Source: Isoetes taiwanensis | Lineage: Eukaryota > Streptophyta > Lycopodiopsida > Isoetales > Isoetaceae | Direction of reading: 5' to 3' | Length of the DNA: 64,000 nt | Assembly: GCA_021234155.1 (NCBI GenBank) | Contig: JAJEKV010000031.1 | Location: 6,522,748-6,586,747, forward strand | Part shown: one piece after another, positions 1 to 12,525 of the stretch | Layout of the letters: every line of letters starts with the position of its first letter | Numbering within the stretch: the stretch's first letter is position 1 | Made by a program: the position numbers and the translations under genes | Notes under the pieces: model-generated | The model's database searches: none | The model's input: only the letters and a program-made list of their open reading frames with translations | What the model was told of the DNA's origin: nothing

Positions 1-229
1 CTAGGATTAAAAAACCCCTGCCTCGAAAGGTTTTCAAGGGAAAAACCTTTGCAGTAATGATGATACTAGACAAGCGGATATAATGACTACTGAGGGCTCA
101 ATAATTGCAGATGTTTATCTAGAACCTCAAGTATGTATAATGCCAAGTCATGCACAGATGGTGCTCTAAGAAGTTGTGGAAGCGTGGAATGGAATGCTAA
201 GGTCAAAAAATGATTCCGGACTATCTCAA

Positions 230-924
230 AAGCAGGGCAACTCAGAAGAGTAATAATAGGTTGTTTGTTGTATGTTACAAATTGCAGGAGGCCAGATATT
301 GCTTTTTCAGTCAGTTTACTTAGTAGATATGTAAATAATCCAGGGAAACTCCATTGGATTGCAGCCAAAAGAATTCTGAGATATTTAAAGGGGAATCAAA
401 GACAAGGCATTTGTTTTTCAAACAATGATTTAAATCTTAAAGCTTATTGTGATGCAGATTGGGCTTCAGATTTGGACCAAAGAAAGTCCACTTCAAGGTT
501 CACTTTAATGTTAGGAGGAGGCTCAGTCAGTTGGAAATAAAAAAAAAAACAAGCAAGCACAGATATGTCCACTGCTGAAGCTGAATATGCAGCCACAACA
601 CTAGCAGGAAAGGAAATAACTTGGGCAAGAAGACTACTTTGTGAACTGGGAATTCCACAAAAAGGACCTACAATATTATTATCTGACAGTTCGAGTTGCA
701 TAGCCATTACCAGAAATCCTGTTTTGCATCAAAGGACAAAACACATAGAAGTACATATGCATTTTATAAGAGAACTTGTGGCAAAGGGATATGTAACTGA
801 GGAATACATAAGCACAGAAGAACAGGTGGCAGATATATTGACAAAGGCCTTATCACAGACCAAGTTTGCTAAATTCAAGTCAATGCTAGGTGTTCAAGAT
901 TTGTTGGTTCACTCTCAAAACTAA
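230..924 (+). pseudogene. Ty1/copia pol 3' end (RT end and RNase H), broken
   Basis: This is the C-terminal part of a copia polyprotein. The frame opens with the RT-to-RNase H linker (LLYVTNCRRPDIAFSVSLLS, then LHWIAAKRILRYLKG). RNase H follows, with CDADWASD, STAEAEYAA and SDSSSCIAI as the catalytic blocks, then HQRTKHIEVHMHFIREL and the terminal QVADILTKAL typical of plant copia. A TAA at 538-540 interrupts the frame just after SWK, at the start of an A-run, so this copy cannot make a full RNase H. Bases 1-230 probably hold more of the same element, but I see no readable frame there. The polypurine tract and 3' LTR follow directly. The identification is firm; the lineage within copia is not assigned. 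Confidence 0.9.
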
Positions 925-1014
925 GTGGCAGAGAATGAATTATTCAGCACAGACAAGAAGTTTACTATATCAGAGATAAGTTCATACAGTTATGAAAGAT
1001 ACAAGAGAATTGGC

Positions 1015-1640
1015 ATGAAGGGGGAATGTTAGAAATATTCATGCCAAATCTATTTGATGGAGCTATCAATATTACTACATGCTAGGGCTATCAAATTGGC
1101 TAAGGTTGAATCATTAGATAAGACCTAGGTTATATGATTTATGACCTAGGTTATATGGTGCTTATATGGTGCAAATGTTAAAGGCATTGAGGCACCGAAT
1201 TTTTAACATATAAAGTTAGCATGTTAACCTTAGCTTATCGAAGAAAAAGCTAGCATAATAGAATCATGCCAACTACGACTCAGAATCCGTTCGGTCTGGC
1301 TCAACCGACGGATCATTGTGCATATATTTAGTAAATAATACAGATCCGGAACTTGGGTGTACTGGATCACAATTAATCTAAGCAGAAATCGTCTTGTAAG
1401 CTCAGTTAATTCCGATCAGCAGGTGAACAGTGTTTTGGTCAATACGTTATGAATAGTAGAATTTTATCAATGGTTTATTTGGTTAATGCTAATAGCTTAA
1501 ATAATCATCATTGCATTGTGACAAAGGAAATAATATGAGCTATAGCAAATGTATAAGATCAAGTTGAATAATGCATAATTTGATATTGCATGATTGAGTT
1601 CAGGATTATTGAGATTGACTAATATTGTAAACATACATTG
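1015..1640 (+). repeat. Copia polypurine tract and 3' LTR (end uncertain)
   Basis: A purine run (ATGAAGGGGGAA, ending at 1026) is followed by TGTTAGAAATATTC, a typical copia LTR start at 1027. The 5' LTR lies outside the window, so the right end cannot be fixed by comparison. A boundary near 1,630-1,640 is only a guess. No inverted end matching TTCTAACA was found. Confidence 0.6.
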
Positions 1641-4600
1641 CTTTCACCTTGCATCTTTACCCTTATCAGGCTAATGATGTATTGGTTGGCTGCAGGTATG
1701 GGCTTCTCTTCCTAATGTTTGCCTTTTGTCAAACTAGATTATGTTTGAGATGGGAGACTGGAAATAGAAGTGGAACTTGAAGATAACACTGCTGAAAATT
1801 TGAGAATTGCTACAAATGGTGGGAATAGCACAAGTTATTTTTGTACTTGATCCAGGTTTTCATATCTGCATCGCTAATCCCTTATTCTCGGATAAGGTAA
1901 TTTGTCTCTTACTTTTTGTCAAGATATAAACACATGTTTCTAGCAGCATATCCACATCCAGTTTTGGGTGCAAGTTAGTGATTCTTAAATATAGAGCATT
2001 AAGTTTTGCTTGTTTTAATGCTCGGTGATGTATCTATCCTTAGTGCTGCTATAATAGTCTTAATATGACAGCCACATTTGGGCCTTGATTAGTTTAAATT
2101 GATTGTGAATTGCTTTTTGGACATGACACGAGCTCTAGAGTTGTAAAGATAAGACAATGCTAATTGAGTGCACAAAAATGTAGATTGGGTGCATTGTTCA
2201 TTCCACAAGAAAGCTTAATCCTTTGGTTTGTTTTTTATCAAAGATGTGAAATGTACTATTCATTTGTACTGTTGAATCACATTGTCATTCAAAAAATAAA
2301 GGCCATGAAGTTTCATGGTTCTAGATTCTCTCAAATGTATCTCAAATATTTAAATGATCCCAAAAGTTTTTTGGATTTTCAGTATGTATTTATAGAGTCC
2401 TACAGCACATAGGGACTTAGAATTTGAGGCCATCATAGGTTAATGGTTTACTATGTCTATTTGACATAAGGTTGCATTGATCTAGGGTTACTTGACCGGT
2501 TCGATAACCAAAACTTTGGATTAAGGTTTTTGGTCGCATTTTAATATGCTTATTTGAAATTGTATACCTTGGAAGAATGGTACCATCCTGGACTTTAATC
2601 TTTCCGTATGGCCAGATAAGACAACAGATGGATTGACCTAATGCTGATGTTTGTGCTAGGTTTAACTAGTTCAAATTCGGTTTTTTTTTTTTTTTATTAT
2701 TATTATTAATATAAATTCAAGTGCTCCTTACAGGTTTATTTTATCTTCTCTACATTTATCTAGATAATTGCTATTAAATAATCGTGACCTATGGCCAATA
2801 TATGGGTTACTTTTGAAACATTTACCATTTACTTTAACCCTTTTATTCGACATCTATAATACTCTTTTAAGATTCCTGAAGCGTAAAGCTCTTCTAGGTC
2901 TGTCTATAGCAGTGGAACTGTCGTCCAAAAATCGCAGAGCTGTAATCACAATGATGCATCGGTATAGCTGTCGTTATTTCTGTTTATGGCTTATGTCTAC
3001 ATTGATCTTCTCAAGTCTCGGCTGAGCATTATCTGGCTCCTTGCCCTTTATACTAAAAATACCCTGACAGTAATAAGTACTACCTGGTCTCAGTAGAAAT
3101 TGGTTCTTTCCTTCTTCTCGAATCCAATTTTTAAAGTATTCTCTTACCTGTCTTGTTCTCTAATAAACGTGGCCGCTAGGCAGATCTTATGGGCAGGAAG
3201 AAAGGGGACCTCAATCTTGCTACCAAGAAGAAGATTGAACCTGAAAAAATGAGGAATGCCAAGAGGCAGAAGATCTACGACTTTCATTACCCTATAGTAT
3301 GTTCCCCTGCTGTTGGGGCGATTGGGGATAAGCTTTCTACTCCGAATACTGATGAACAACAACATGTTTGTGCCTCTGTTGCCATTTCACAGTTGGTTTT
3401 TTTCTACCATTAATAAACATTGGAGCATGATTAAATGACATCTCTCTTTGGTTTTGCTTATATCTACCATGTTATTTTATACATATTATTAATGTACCTT
3501 CTTTTATCCTATATACATGACTCTCATTTGTTGATAGTGTGTTCTTCACTTAGTTGTTACTTTGAATTTTACAATTGTATATATATCTAGTATTAACCGT
3601 TATTTGTTTTTGGTAACCTTTAAGGCTGCTAATTGACATCTATTTTTCTAATAAGAATCTTAGATGTATTGGTTGTTGTCTTTTGACATGACTTAAGGCC
3701 CTTTCTTTTTTCTTTTTTTTTTTTAAGAGGGCTTTTGTTGAAAGCCCATTAATCTTGTCTTTTTTAAAGAGGGTTTTTGTTGTAAGCCCTTTGATCTTAA
3801 CCATTAAAGAGGGCAAAAAATTATTGGCACAAGTTGCACGCAAATACTTGACGCACTCTAGATGTACCAATTAGTACACCTCATGTAATACATCCACCAA
3901 ATCATATAAAAACCATAGGAAAAAGTGTACAAAAATACAAAAGAAACCCCATGTTATTATACTAAATATTCTGACTCATTGCCTTCAATGATGCTAAATA
4001 AATGCATATTGATAATAAATTGAAGCCACATATAGATATCTTGGCATGTTTAATATTTCATCTAGAGTTCAATTTCATATCCCTGCTAGTGTCAAAAAGT
4101 ACTGGTAAAATTTGAGTCTATGTACAATTTGTTGAAGCCAGTTGCCCGCTGATGAGCGTTGACAGTCATTCAATTAGTTCATTTTTAAAAGCGGTATATT
4201 TCTCTAAACATTTTCTTTCAATTTTCCTGCTGCATCTGAAAAATTATTATATATGCATTCATGCGTCATAAATTTCTCCATTAAAATTCATAGCATTTTT
4301 TGCCCATATTTCTTCATATAAGTGGCGAATCTTCAACCATTAAAATGGCCTTTCTTACCCTTTTTTTAAGAAAATGGCTCTACTTTTTCTTCAGAAACCT
4401 ACGTGTCACTTTTAGATGAAAGCATCAATCAAGAATATGCTAAAAGCATATTTCTATCACAATTATATATGTATTGATTATTGTTTATTTTTTTAGTTGT
4501 ATTGTTGGGGCAATCCATAGTGCTTTGGCCCTTTGTTTCACTTAATTGCATTGTTCAAAGTACAAGAAATTGGCATGGTTGATCATAACAACTTCAAGAT

Positions 4601-4660
4601 AACAAATAAATGGTATGTGAAAATCTTACTATGCTTATGAGATTCTAGTCTTTACCATTA
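1641..4660. other. AT-rich spacer, no supported gene
   Basis: Noncoding AT-rich sequence with homopolymer runs. One plus-strand frame at 3189-3413 starts MGRKKGDLNLATKKKIEPEK and is lysine-rich, but I do not recognise it and see no flanking exons, so it is not called as a gene. Confidence 0.6.
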
Positions 4661-4664
4661 TAAT

Positions 4665-4745
4665 TCTGGACTTTTAGTCTAGTGGTAACACACTAGTTTT
4701 AGAAGAAGTATGTCTCAAGTTCGAAGCCGCCCAAAGTCATATTTA
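4665..4745 (+). repeat. tRNA-like SINE head (Pol III A and B boxes)
   Basis: TAGTCTAGTGG at 4675-4685 fits a Pol III A box. AGTTCGAAGCC at 4718-4728 fits a B box at normal tRNA spacing. The rest does not fold as a standard tRNA, so a tRNA-derived SINE or tRNA pseudogene is more likely than a working tRNA gene. The 3' end of the element is not resolved. Confidence 0.45.
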
Positions 4746-4784
4746 ATATAAGGTGAATGGGGGAATGACCAAATATATGCAATG

Positions 4785-4920
4785 TTGTATAGGGGAATGG
4801 AGGTTGGGGCCTCCATTCCGGGTTTCCAGGTGGGGTCCCACGACCGGCGTTAGCCGGGAGCGGCCGGGAGCGGGTCACCTGGAAACCGGAATGGAGGCTC
4901 CAACCTCCATTCCCCTACAA
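4785..4920. repeat. Nested inverted repeat (hairpin of hairpins)
   Basis: Arms at 4785-4832 and 4876-4920 are near-perfect reverse complements around a GC-rich loop of about 43 bases. Each arm is itself a hairpin: GGAATGGAGG, a short loop, then CCTCCATTCC. GGAATGGAGG or its complement therefore occurs four times. The surroundings are AT-rich, so the GC-rich structure stands out. Confidence 0.8.
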
Positions 4921-5345
4921 TATAGAACTTGGGGACGTTTTTTTTCCTCCAAGCTCCGGCAGATGCAACAAAGAGCAGATTCGGAGGAGCTTCAAATGCA
5001 ACGAAGAGCAGATCAAACATTTTTTTCCATAACAAATTCGGCGAAGCTCTGCCATAGCCGTTCTGCTTCCACCATCTGCAGATCAGGGCATGTTTTTTCT
5101 TCATCTATAGAACAGATCAAACAGGGGAAGAACAGATCAAACAGGGGAAGCAGCTTTTTCTTCATCTGAAGAGCTGATCAAACAGGGAAAGCGGCTGAGA
5201 GGCAATAAACTGACTTGTGAATCCCTTCGAGCTCTGGCGGCGGAAAGCTCTGGCACGAAGAACCCTAACCTAAAAAAAAAAAATCTAACCTGGGCAGCCG
5301 GTCGAGCGGAATGGGCGAACTCAAGTTCCATTCCGTATTATTGGA
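4921..5345. repeat. Short direct repeats of an AGCAGATCAAAC-type motif
   Basis: Variants of GAACAGATCAAACAGGGG recur at about 5110-5190, with earlier relatives (AAGAGCAGATCAAAC) near 5000. Open frames on both strands have no recognisable product. Confidence 0.45.
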
Positions 5346-5349
5346 TGCT

Positions 5350-5375
5350 GCCACGCGTCTATAAAAGACTGGTCG
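5350..5375 (+). promoter_or_regulatory. Possible core promoter, TATA box
   Basis: CTATAAAAGA at 5359-5368 sits just after CCACGCGT, a sequence like ABRE-related elements. No gene downstream is supported, so this is a weak candidate. Confidence 0.25.
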
Positions 5376-6130
5376 CCAGCAAGAAGAACGGACCCAACTT
5401 CTATATTGTTGTGATGTGTGCGTCATATATTCAATCGCATGCTGTCAATCTAGTATGGGGGATATAATCAATGTTGGGGTGATGTGTACATAATATGTTT
5501 AATAGGATGTTGCCAATATGCCTTAGTGCTTGGGGTGCTCGAAGGAAAAACATTGGGATGGAAATATGTTTGGATATTCCATTGTCCACGGGACAAATTT
5601 AGTTTTTGTGTTATCTATCATTGTGCACAATATTCCAAACATTCGACCACAATAGTCATTTCATAAGGCACCTTTTGAAACAACATATACTATGGTGAAA
5701 GCACAATCTTCTAGTATAAGTGCCTAGTTTCAGTATCTCTCACTTGAGAATTTGGTATTCTTAAGCACGAATAAATTATCTATACCCTATAGAATATGCC
5801 TTGGTATTGTGGAGATATTCTAGCTCCTTCCACAAAGTTGCATTTGTTTCGTCCTCTTGCGATCTTTACCGACATTGTCCTATTCTTTTTCTCTTTACTT
5901 GATTTAGAGTTTGACTGACCATTTGTTTTGGCTACTGCAATTGACAAATCCATCTATTTTCGTGCTTCTACAAAGAATAAACTTAGACATGAAAAGATTT
6001 TCCAGATTTGAACAAAGCCACACCCAAATTCCAACTGTACAACAAGAAATAAAAATTGCACCACAAATCGACCACGAAAACAGAGTTAACCCTCGTGTAT
6101 TATATGACAAACATGTAAAACAAATCAGAT
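5376..6130. other. Spacer, nothing recognised
   Basis: AT-rich sequence with short frames on both strands and no conserved motif. Confidence 0.6.
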
Positions 6131-6134
6131 TACT

Positions 6135-6386
6135 CTAAGAAGCAGCATGAAATGGGTTTTGGGCAGTGCAGCCAGAGCAGAGGATATCACGATGGTAATG
6201 CCAACAGACAGGAATGAAACAAACTCTGCGCATGCTTCTCACCTTCACTTTGCCAGTCCATGAACCACAATGAGGACAATCATGCTGCACTTTCTTCACG
6301 CTCTCGATCTTCCTTCTCTTTTCGAATACCCTCATGAGTGCACATATAATCTTGTGTGATCCTTTCTTCCCCATAGCCCATGACAC
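6135..6386 (-). CDS. Small zinc-ribbon-like protein (83 aa), hypothetical
   Basis: An 83-residue frame on the minus strand. After a basic N-terminal half it has DCPHCG, a spacer containing CFIPVC, then CSGC. Two CX2C pairs separated by a stretch with a Phe-Ile-Pro core resemble small plant proteins of the zinc-ribbon 15 type, which have CPxCG, an F-F/I-P segment, then CxxC. Function in that family is unknown. The start is the first Met of the open frame; upstream exons are possible. Neighbours are spacer DNA, so context gives no help. It could be a chance frame or a relic. Confidence 0.4.
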   Translation of the reverse strand: MSWAMGKKGSHKIICALMRVFEKRRKIESVKKVQHDCPHCGSWTGKVKVRSMRRVCFIPVCWHYHRDILCSGCTAQNPFHAAS

Positions 6387-6389
6387 TCA

Positions 6390-7640
6390 AATCCATGTCC
6401 CCTTCCCTTCATCTTATATGGCATATAGGTAGAATCTCTTTGTGGAGGCCACAATGTAAAAGGTGCTATTGATTGATACCCACCTGCTAGTGGAACCTCC
6501 CTATATCCCTTTTTCCTTCTTGATGCCAGCCTTTGTCATTGTAGGTTGTCCATATGCACCATATACTAATGCTCATTATTCTATGCTAGGCCTACACTTG
6601 TCCTTCCTTGGACAAGTACATACAACGTGCTTCGTCTCATTCTGGACATCTGTTTCCTTTATTCAAGATCTAGATAGACATATGCAATTATACACCAACT
6701 TTGTTGCCTATGTTGATGGATATTTCATTCAAAGAGTGTCAAATGCTCACCCATATTGTCATTCATGAGTGACAATATATTACACATTTAGTTGTTGCAA
6801 TCATCCCCCCTTCCATAGCCTCACCTTTTTTCTTTTTAAGTTAACAAAAATTTAGCCACATATTCTTAGACAATCTTATCTAGATATTGAAAGATATTGA
6901 TAAAACATCCCCGAATGACACTATGCCCCAATAAATATAGCTAAGAATCTAGACCCCAATAAGTAAGTATTTTTTCTTATTCCATATCAATGTCTTGAAG
7001 TCAATAAGCGCAAACTCATCGGTCATATGGCGACTCAATAAGCCATCCACCTCTTCAACTAGACCTCCTTTATTTATCATTATGTCTTGCCCACTCAGAG
7101 ACTAGATAATGTTGAGGTTATTTTTTACTTTATTCTTGCGCCATTTTTTTCCATTTAGTCCAAAGACATGTTTCAACCTGGTTGGATGGATGAGTATGTT
7201 TGGCTCTCATAAATTGCATCATCCAATATTTGAAATTCATCAGTCTTTGATAAACTCCATTGTTCATATGCCTTTATTTTCATCATTTAATTACAAAACA
7301 ATACGTATAAGATCGTGATTGGACCAGATCACAAATCTTAAAATTTTTTTATTACTTCAAGGCATATATACTCATAGGAAAAAAGATGTGATTCTTAAAT
7401 TCCCTCAAGATTCCTTGAGTCACGGGAAAAATAGCAAGAAAAAAAAACTAATAGTAGGACAAGCTTGGAGAAAGTATTAGAAACGTTAGTAGCTTGACTA
7501 AGTTCCACAAAATTGCTATTTTCGAAGTGTGTCTCTATGCGGACTTCGAAGTACGTGGGGCCATGTTATAATAACAGCTCAGGGAATACCACAATCATAA
7601 AAATAAGCTGTGCAAGTTGTGCATAGGGCCATTTCCCAGT
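6390..7640. other. Spacer, nothing recognised
   Basis: AT-rich sequence with only short unconserved frames, for example one at 6463-6768. Confidence 0.55.
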
Positions 7641-8586
7641 TGCCATTAAGTTACTTTAACCGGTTGGTTATCTGCTAACTAACTGAAAAGAGATTATGCA
7701 TATCCATTAAAGTCGTTAAGTTAAGGCTAACTTAATGATTATGAAGATATACATTCCCACTAGACTTGTTAGGGATTCCTTAGTTTAAATTCATAAAATC
7801 AACTTAACCTAACATTTACAATTTCTCACTTTAGTTAAGAGATGCCACTAAGTTAAGGATATCTAAAGTACTTCTTAGTTGTTGAAACCAACAATTAATG
7901 AAGAGATGCAGGGTTTATTTCTATCTCTTCTCTTTCTATATTTTTGATATTCTTTCCAGGTCTCTATTTTCTATATATCTATACTCCTCTCTGTTTGGAC
8001 CTCAATTTGGATGTCTAATGATTTATGGTGGATGTCACATTCTTCTTGGCATTGGAAGTGAAAACTGTAGGTGCACGCTAGAATATGTTTACACTACTAA
8101 AAAATGAACTACAAATTCTAGCCATTAGATGTTCATATACACCCAAAATAGCTCCAAGATTGCAAAACTAGCCTTAAATTCAATTCAACTTTAATGAATT
8201 GTCCCTTGAATGGGAGCAATTTAAAAACTCTTGAATCCTTAAGCTACTCTGGATGTTCAAAGAGGCAACAAGGAATATTCATATTCAAATAAAAAATAAA
8301 TAACCTAACTAGATTTTCATCCCTTTCTCACTTAACAGTTAGGTTAAGTTAGCTCTTAACTGAGTTAGGTGTACCTCTTCTACGTCACTTAACTTCTAAT
8401 TTAAAATAAGGGGTCCAGTTAAAGTTTTAACTTAACTTACCTATTATCGGTATGAAAGTGGCCTGGTTAAGTTAACCATAGCTAAAATGTAATCAAGTCC
8501 TAACTTAACTGATAGTAACTTAAGTGCTTGTGTGAAAGCAAGTTTCTGTTATTTGCCCTATCTAACCTAACCTAACCTAACCAACC
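7641..8586. repeat. Degenerate TTAAG/TTAGG-rich tract ending in (CCTAA)n
   Basis: From about 7640 the sequence repeatedly shows GTTAAGTTAA, TAACTTAA and TTAGGTTAAG on both strands. It ends in four units of TAACC plus a shortened unit at about 8560-8586, immediately before the LTR element. The motif (TTAGG/CCTAA) differs from the usual plant telomere repeat TTTAGGG. Confidence 0.65.
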
Positions 8587-10233
8587 TGTGACACTCCCTA
8601 CTAAATATACGGCGCCCGGCCATACACTCCGTAGGAAATCCCCCATCCGGTCCTTCGACCGCACGGGCCCTCCGTCTATCCCGCACTCTGGGATGACCTT
8701 AGTGCGGGAAGGGGACACGAAGGTGTCTTGCGCGCCCTTCCCCTATGGGCTCCTATCACAGCGGAAGCATAAACAACGTCAGAACTAGCAATAACAACAC
8801 ATCATACTACCTCGAAGGGTAGCCCATCCACATATCCGTAACCACAAAGAAGATAAATATATGCCATAAAACATGAGAGCTCCTACCCATGGCTCCGACT
8901 CATAAGGAGGTTGACTGACTGGCTGGGCCTCAAGATAGAGCAGACCGAGTCATAACAATGGCGAGGGCTGGCATGAGACAATGGCTAGGGTTGACCACTC
9001 CATCCGCCCCTCCTGTGCATACTTTGCAGAATGAGCTAGATCGGGCTCTGGCATGACTCTAGCCTTCCGGATACGCAATCTCATGGCATCACCCATCGAG
9101 ACTACTCCAGGTTGCATCTCCCTGGTCTGTTGAGGCAGGAAGGGTTGCATCTCCCCTTCCCGGGGTCTAGAGGTTCCACGGGCGGCTAGAGAATCGTGGC
9201 GACACACGATTCGTACCCGACTTAACCCCCCAAAACAGGAGCCAGACCGACACTTGCAACTCCTGAGAGGCAGGGCGACACCATTGCCCCAGGAGGTGTC
9301 AGGCCCATGCCCGGTCCACATAAAGTGACCGACCATAGGCCTAGCCCGCTATAGGATCCCCAGTAGCCACGCTCAGCAGGGATCCTCCCTCCGTATTGCC
9401 TCTAGCCCCATTGTGTAGTGCTGAGTCACATCATCGCCCCCATAACCCGGTGGGCTCTTATGCACATGCCACATAATACTAGGAACTAAGGGGTCTAAAC
9501 TAGGAGCATACAACGTAATGGCTACTAGGTCTCTACCCCCCTTCCCAATACAAGAGGAGCAAACATAATCAACCAACATCACATAACATCATATCATGAT
9601 AATCATCATAAGAACATCTTAACCTAATCATACATAACTAACTTACAGTTAGGGTTCCTTGATTAGGGTTCAAGATGTTGAATAAGGGTTCTAGGATGGA
9701 TCTACTCTAGATACGAAATACTAACCCATCTGGAATGCTAACTTCCAAATGAACTACTAAGAGCACTACTCTACATAGCTGCTCCAGAAGCACTCCCTCC
9801 CAATCCTGGCGTCTCCATGGTCTTCGAAGTGGTCGAAGCTACACTTGCTCCAAGATCGAATCCACATTCCAGGGGCTGCTGCACTAGACGATGCCACAGC
9901 AAAGGTGCTCGAAACGGAGTTTCGAGTGCGTAGATGAGTCTCAAGGTGCTAGGGTCATGAAAGAGGTCTAGGGTTAGGGTTTAGGCTAATATTAGTTAGG
10001 GTCCACATGGGATGCCACGTGGCACCAATGGGGTGGGGTCGTGTGGCGGTTGCCCAATAAGATAAGGCCATGTGGAAATGGGCCTTATCCTAAGGTTATC
10101 TAAGTTAAGCATTTAACTTAGATATGCACCCATTGCCACTTCCTATGGTATGCAAGGCTACGAAGGTAGACTTGTATAGTGACGGGCCCAGAAATATACG
10201 TATTTATAGCATATATTTCCCTAGAACGTCATA
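8587..10233 (-). repeat. 3' LTR (element sense) of the H3-carrying element
   Basis: Matches 16312-17685 along its length. This copy keeps about 269 bases (9182-9450) missing from the other LTR. The deletion ends share CGG, which fits microhomology-mediated loss. Its inner end reads GTCATA rather than GTCACA. The frame at 8588-8788 is LTR sequence, not a gene. Confidence 0.92.
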
Positions 10234-10245
10234 TTCTCCCCCCTT
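10234..10245 (-). other. Polypurine tract of the H3-carrying element
   Basis: Read on the minus strand this is AAGGGGGGAGAA, directly next to the LTR start TATGAC. It primes plus-strand DNA synthesis in LTR elements and fixes the element's orientation. Confidence 0.85.
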
Positions 10246-10503
10246 AGGATAATGATGTCCTCAGCATTACGCTAAGGTGATTCCGCTACTCGCCCCTGCA
10301 AAAGAAGATGCATACAACTTTTATTATTCAATTAACATATAGTATAGGCTATATTTATACCTATACAAAATTATATAGCCTCACAATAGTAATGCTATAG
10401 TAAGTCAAGACATTATCACACAACATTAGGGTTCATAATTTTAAGTCTAAATTATGGTTCCCTCCCCCCCCCCTCCACGTAATGCGCTCCCGTCGGTGCT
10501 CCC

Positions 10504-11788
10504 CTATGCTCGCCCTTCTATGAAATCTTGGGCTTCTTGCTGGTCGTCATCATCTTCATCCCCTTCGGCTGGAGATTCCCAATCTGCAAGTTCTGCCAAC
10601 GCCGCCTGCATGACCAATGGACAGTTGTGTGTTCGGTGCCCTGGCTGGAAGCACGTAAAGCACAACTTCTTTTCAATGTATTCCTGCCTCTACTCTTTTG
10701 GGATGTTGTCTAAGAGACGCTTGAGCGAACTGCCCCCTGATCCATCTTGTGGCCTGCGGTCTCCAAAGGGCTTTCCCTGACCTTTCCCTTGCTGCTGGCC
10801 TCCGGCTGGCGTGGTTGCTGCTTGCCTATTATGATACTGCCCTGCTGTTTTACCCTTGAATGGTAACTGTTTCTGCCCTGGGGTTACTGGTGCTTCTTCC
10901 AAACTCAAAGCCTTATCCTCGGCCTCCCCGACTGTCTTTGGGTTGATTGCTCGAACTAACCTCTTGATGTTACTGTTCAGCCCTTCAATGTATCCATCCA
11001 CTGCTTGTCTCTCTGTGATCCTAGGAACATTTAGTCTCAACCTCATAAATTCTTCAGTATACTTGGCTACGGATAAGTTACCCTGATCCAATCTGTAAAA
11101 CTACTGTATTTGCCTACTTGTATGAGATCTCGGCACGCAATGTTTGCAGAAAGCCTTACTGAAGGTCTTGAATCTGCAGCTGTTTCGTCTCAACTTATTA
11201 GTCTTAGCATACCCTTTCCACCATATCCTGGCTGGTCCTATTAGATTGGCTGTTGCAACCTTGCCACTGTCCTTGTCTTTCATGCCATAGGAATTCCCAA
11301 ATTCCTCCATCTCATCAAGCCAAGCTTCTGCTTCCATGCCTGACCTGTCTTTACCTGAACTGACCAAGCTTTCTCGTCTTCCAGACATTACTCATGGCAC
11401 TATCCACGTTCTTCTGGTAATCATCTGCCTTCCTGTTCTTTTTCCTATCCTGTGATGCATCTGACTCACTGTCGGAGCTATTACCGGTCTGGTTGTTAGA
11501 GGTATCTGATACGCTAGAGCTGGATGGTGTTGGACTCTTTCTGCTTTTCCTCTTTCTCTTCTTGTCCCTGACATCACATTGATTCTCCTCCCTTTCCGGC
11601 TCTGAAGCCTCTTCAGCGCCCCGCACAGATGGTGGAGGTGGTGGTGGAGGTCCGTATTCCTGAGCGTTCATCAATGGGGTTGCCCACTGAAGCAGGTGCT
11701 GCATCTGGTTCCTCATTTGCGTAAGCCTTGCATTTACTGACTCCACCGTCATTTCTTCGTTGTTGTCGTCTTGTTCTCGTCCAAACAA
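10504..11788 (-). pseudogene. gag polyprotein of the H3-carrying element, broken
   Basis: About 430 codons of gag in three overlapping minus-strand frames. The N-terminal part has a proline run and an acidic/basic Ser-rich linker. The middle has the retrotransposon gag core (AWLDEMEEF, then LIGPARIWWKGYAK). The C-terminal part has YTEEFMRLRLNVPRITERQA and DGYIEGLNSNIK. A CCHC zinc knuckle, CFTCFQPGHRTHNC (CX2CX4HX4C), lies at about 10618-10662, followed by an Asp/Glu-rich tail ending at 10504. Frame shifts fall at about 11351-11388 and 11091-11101, and an in-frame TAG at 10690-10692 precedes the knuckle. Gag is unusually placed next to the 3' LTR, downstream of two other frames, with no pol after it. 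Confidence 0.85.
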
Positions 11789-11789
11789 G

Positions 11790-12520
11790 TTTCTAGGTAG
11801 CCATTGGTGCTGTCGGCCTTGGCCTTGAGACCCTGAACCGGTATTCCTGGCTGCAAGTATTGGTCATCAATGTTGTTACTTAGGTTATATATTATTCATC
11901 CTTATTTACAAGTCAATTATTGTTAGGTATAAAAGAAATCATGTCAAAATTCCACTTATAAGTCAAGGACAATTTATAGCAATTGATATATAAGAGTTAT
12001 ACATTTATATAAGATACATGATAATACATAGAACTGAAGACATTTAATGCAATTAGAAGATAAGTGGACATAGAAGGTGTTCATCTTCGATGCCCCTTCA
12101 TTGATTTGAAGAAGTTCTTGACGTCCCTAAGTCGGAGGCCTTTGCCAACGTTGCGTAAGATATTCCTAGAAGATCCCCCTTCAAGGGCTCGAGCCATTTG
12201 TGGTGCAGGGAGTTCTGGTGCCGTTGTCGCCACTACCGTCAATGGTGCATCCTTCAGGTGGCCCCTGGCAAAGTCAAGGCAATGGAGTGCCACAGATCTC
12301 TTAAAGAGATGATATGATCCGTTTGTGTACTCAGCTTGGCGTGATGCCCGAAGCCAGAGAGTGCTATGAGGAGCGCCACGGACTCTTCCCCTCGCGGGCT
12401 GAACTCCTTGTAAAAGACTATCATCTGCCCTTGGCTGAGGACTGGAAGATAGTACCGGAGTGCCTTACCCTTTCCTATGGCCTTCGAACCTGTGCCCTTT
12501 CTCTAAGCTGCTTCGCCGTG
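11790..12520. other. Element interior between gag and ORF2, no supported gene
   Basis: Short frames on both strands, with AT-rich sequence at 11,880-12,060. A minus frame at 12081-12293 may be the ragged C-terminal end of ORF2 but has no recognisable motif. Confidence 0.5.
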
Positions 12521-12525
12521 GACGT

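Noticed and set aside
3189-3413. Lysine-rich 74-aa frame as a gene
   Set aside because: No conserved motif, no clear splice partners and spacer context.
8588-8788. Paired 66-aa frames at 8588 and 16313 as a duplicated gene
   Set aside because: Both lie inside the LTRs and have no protein features.
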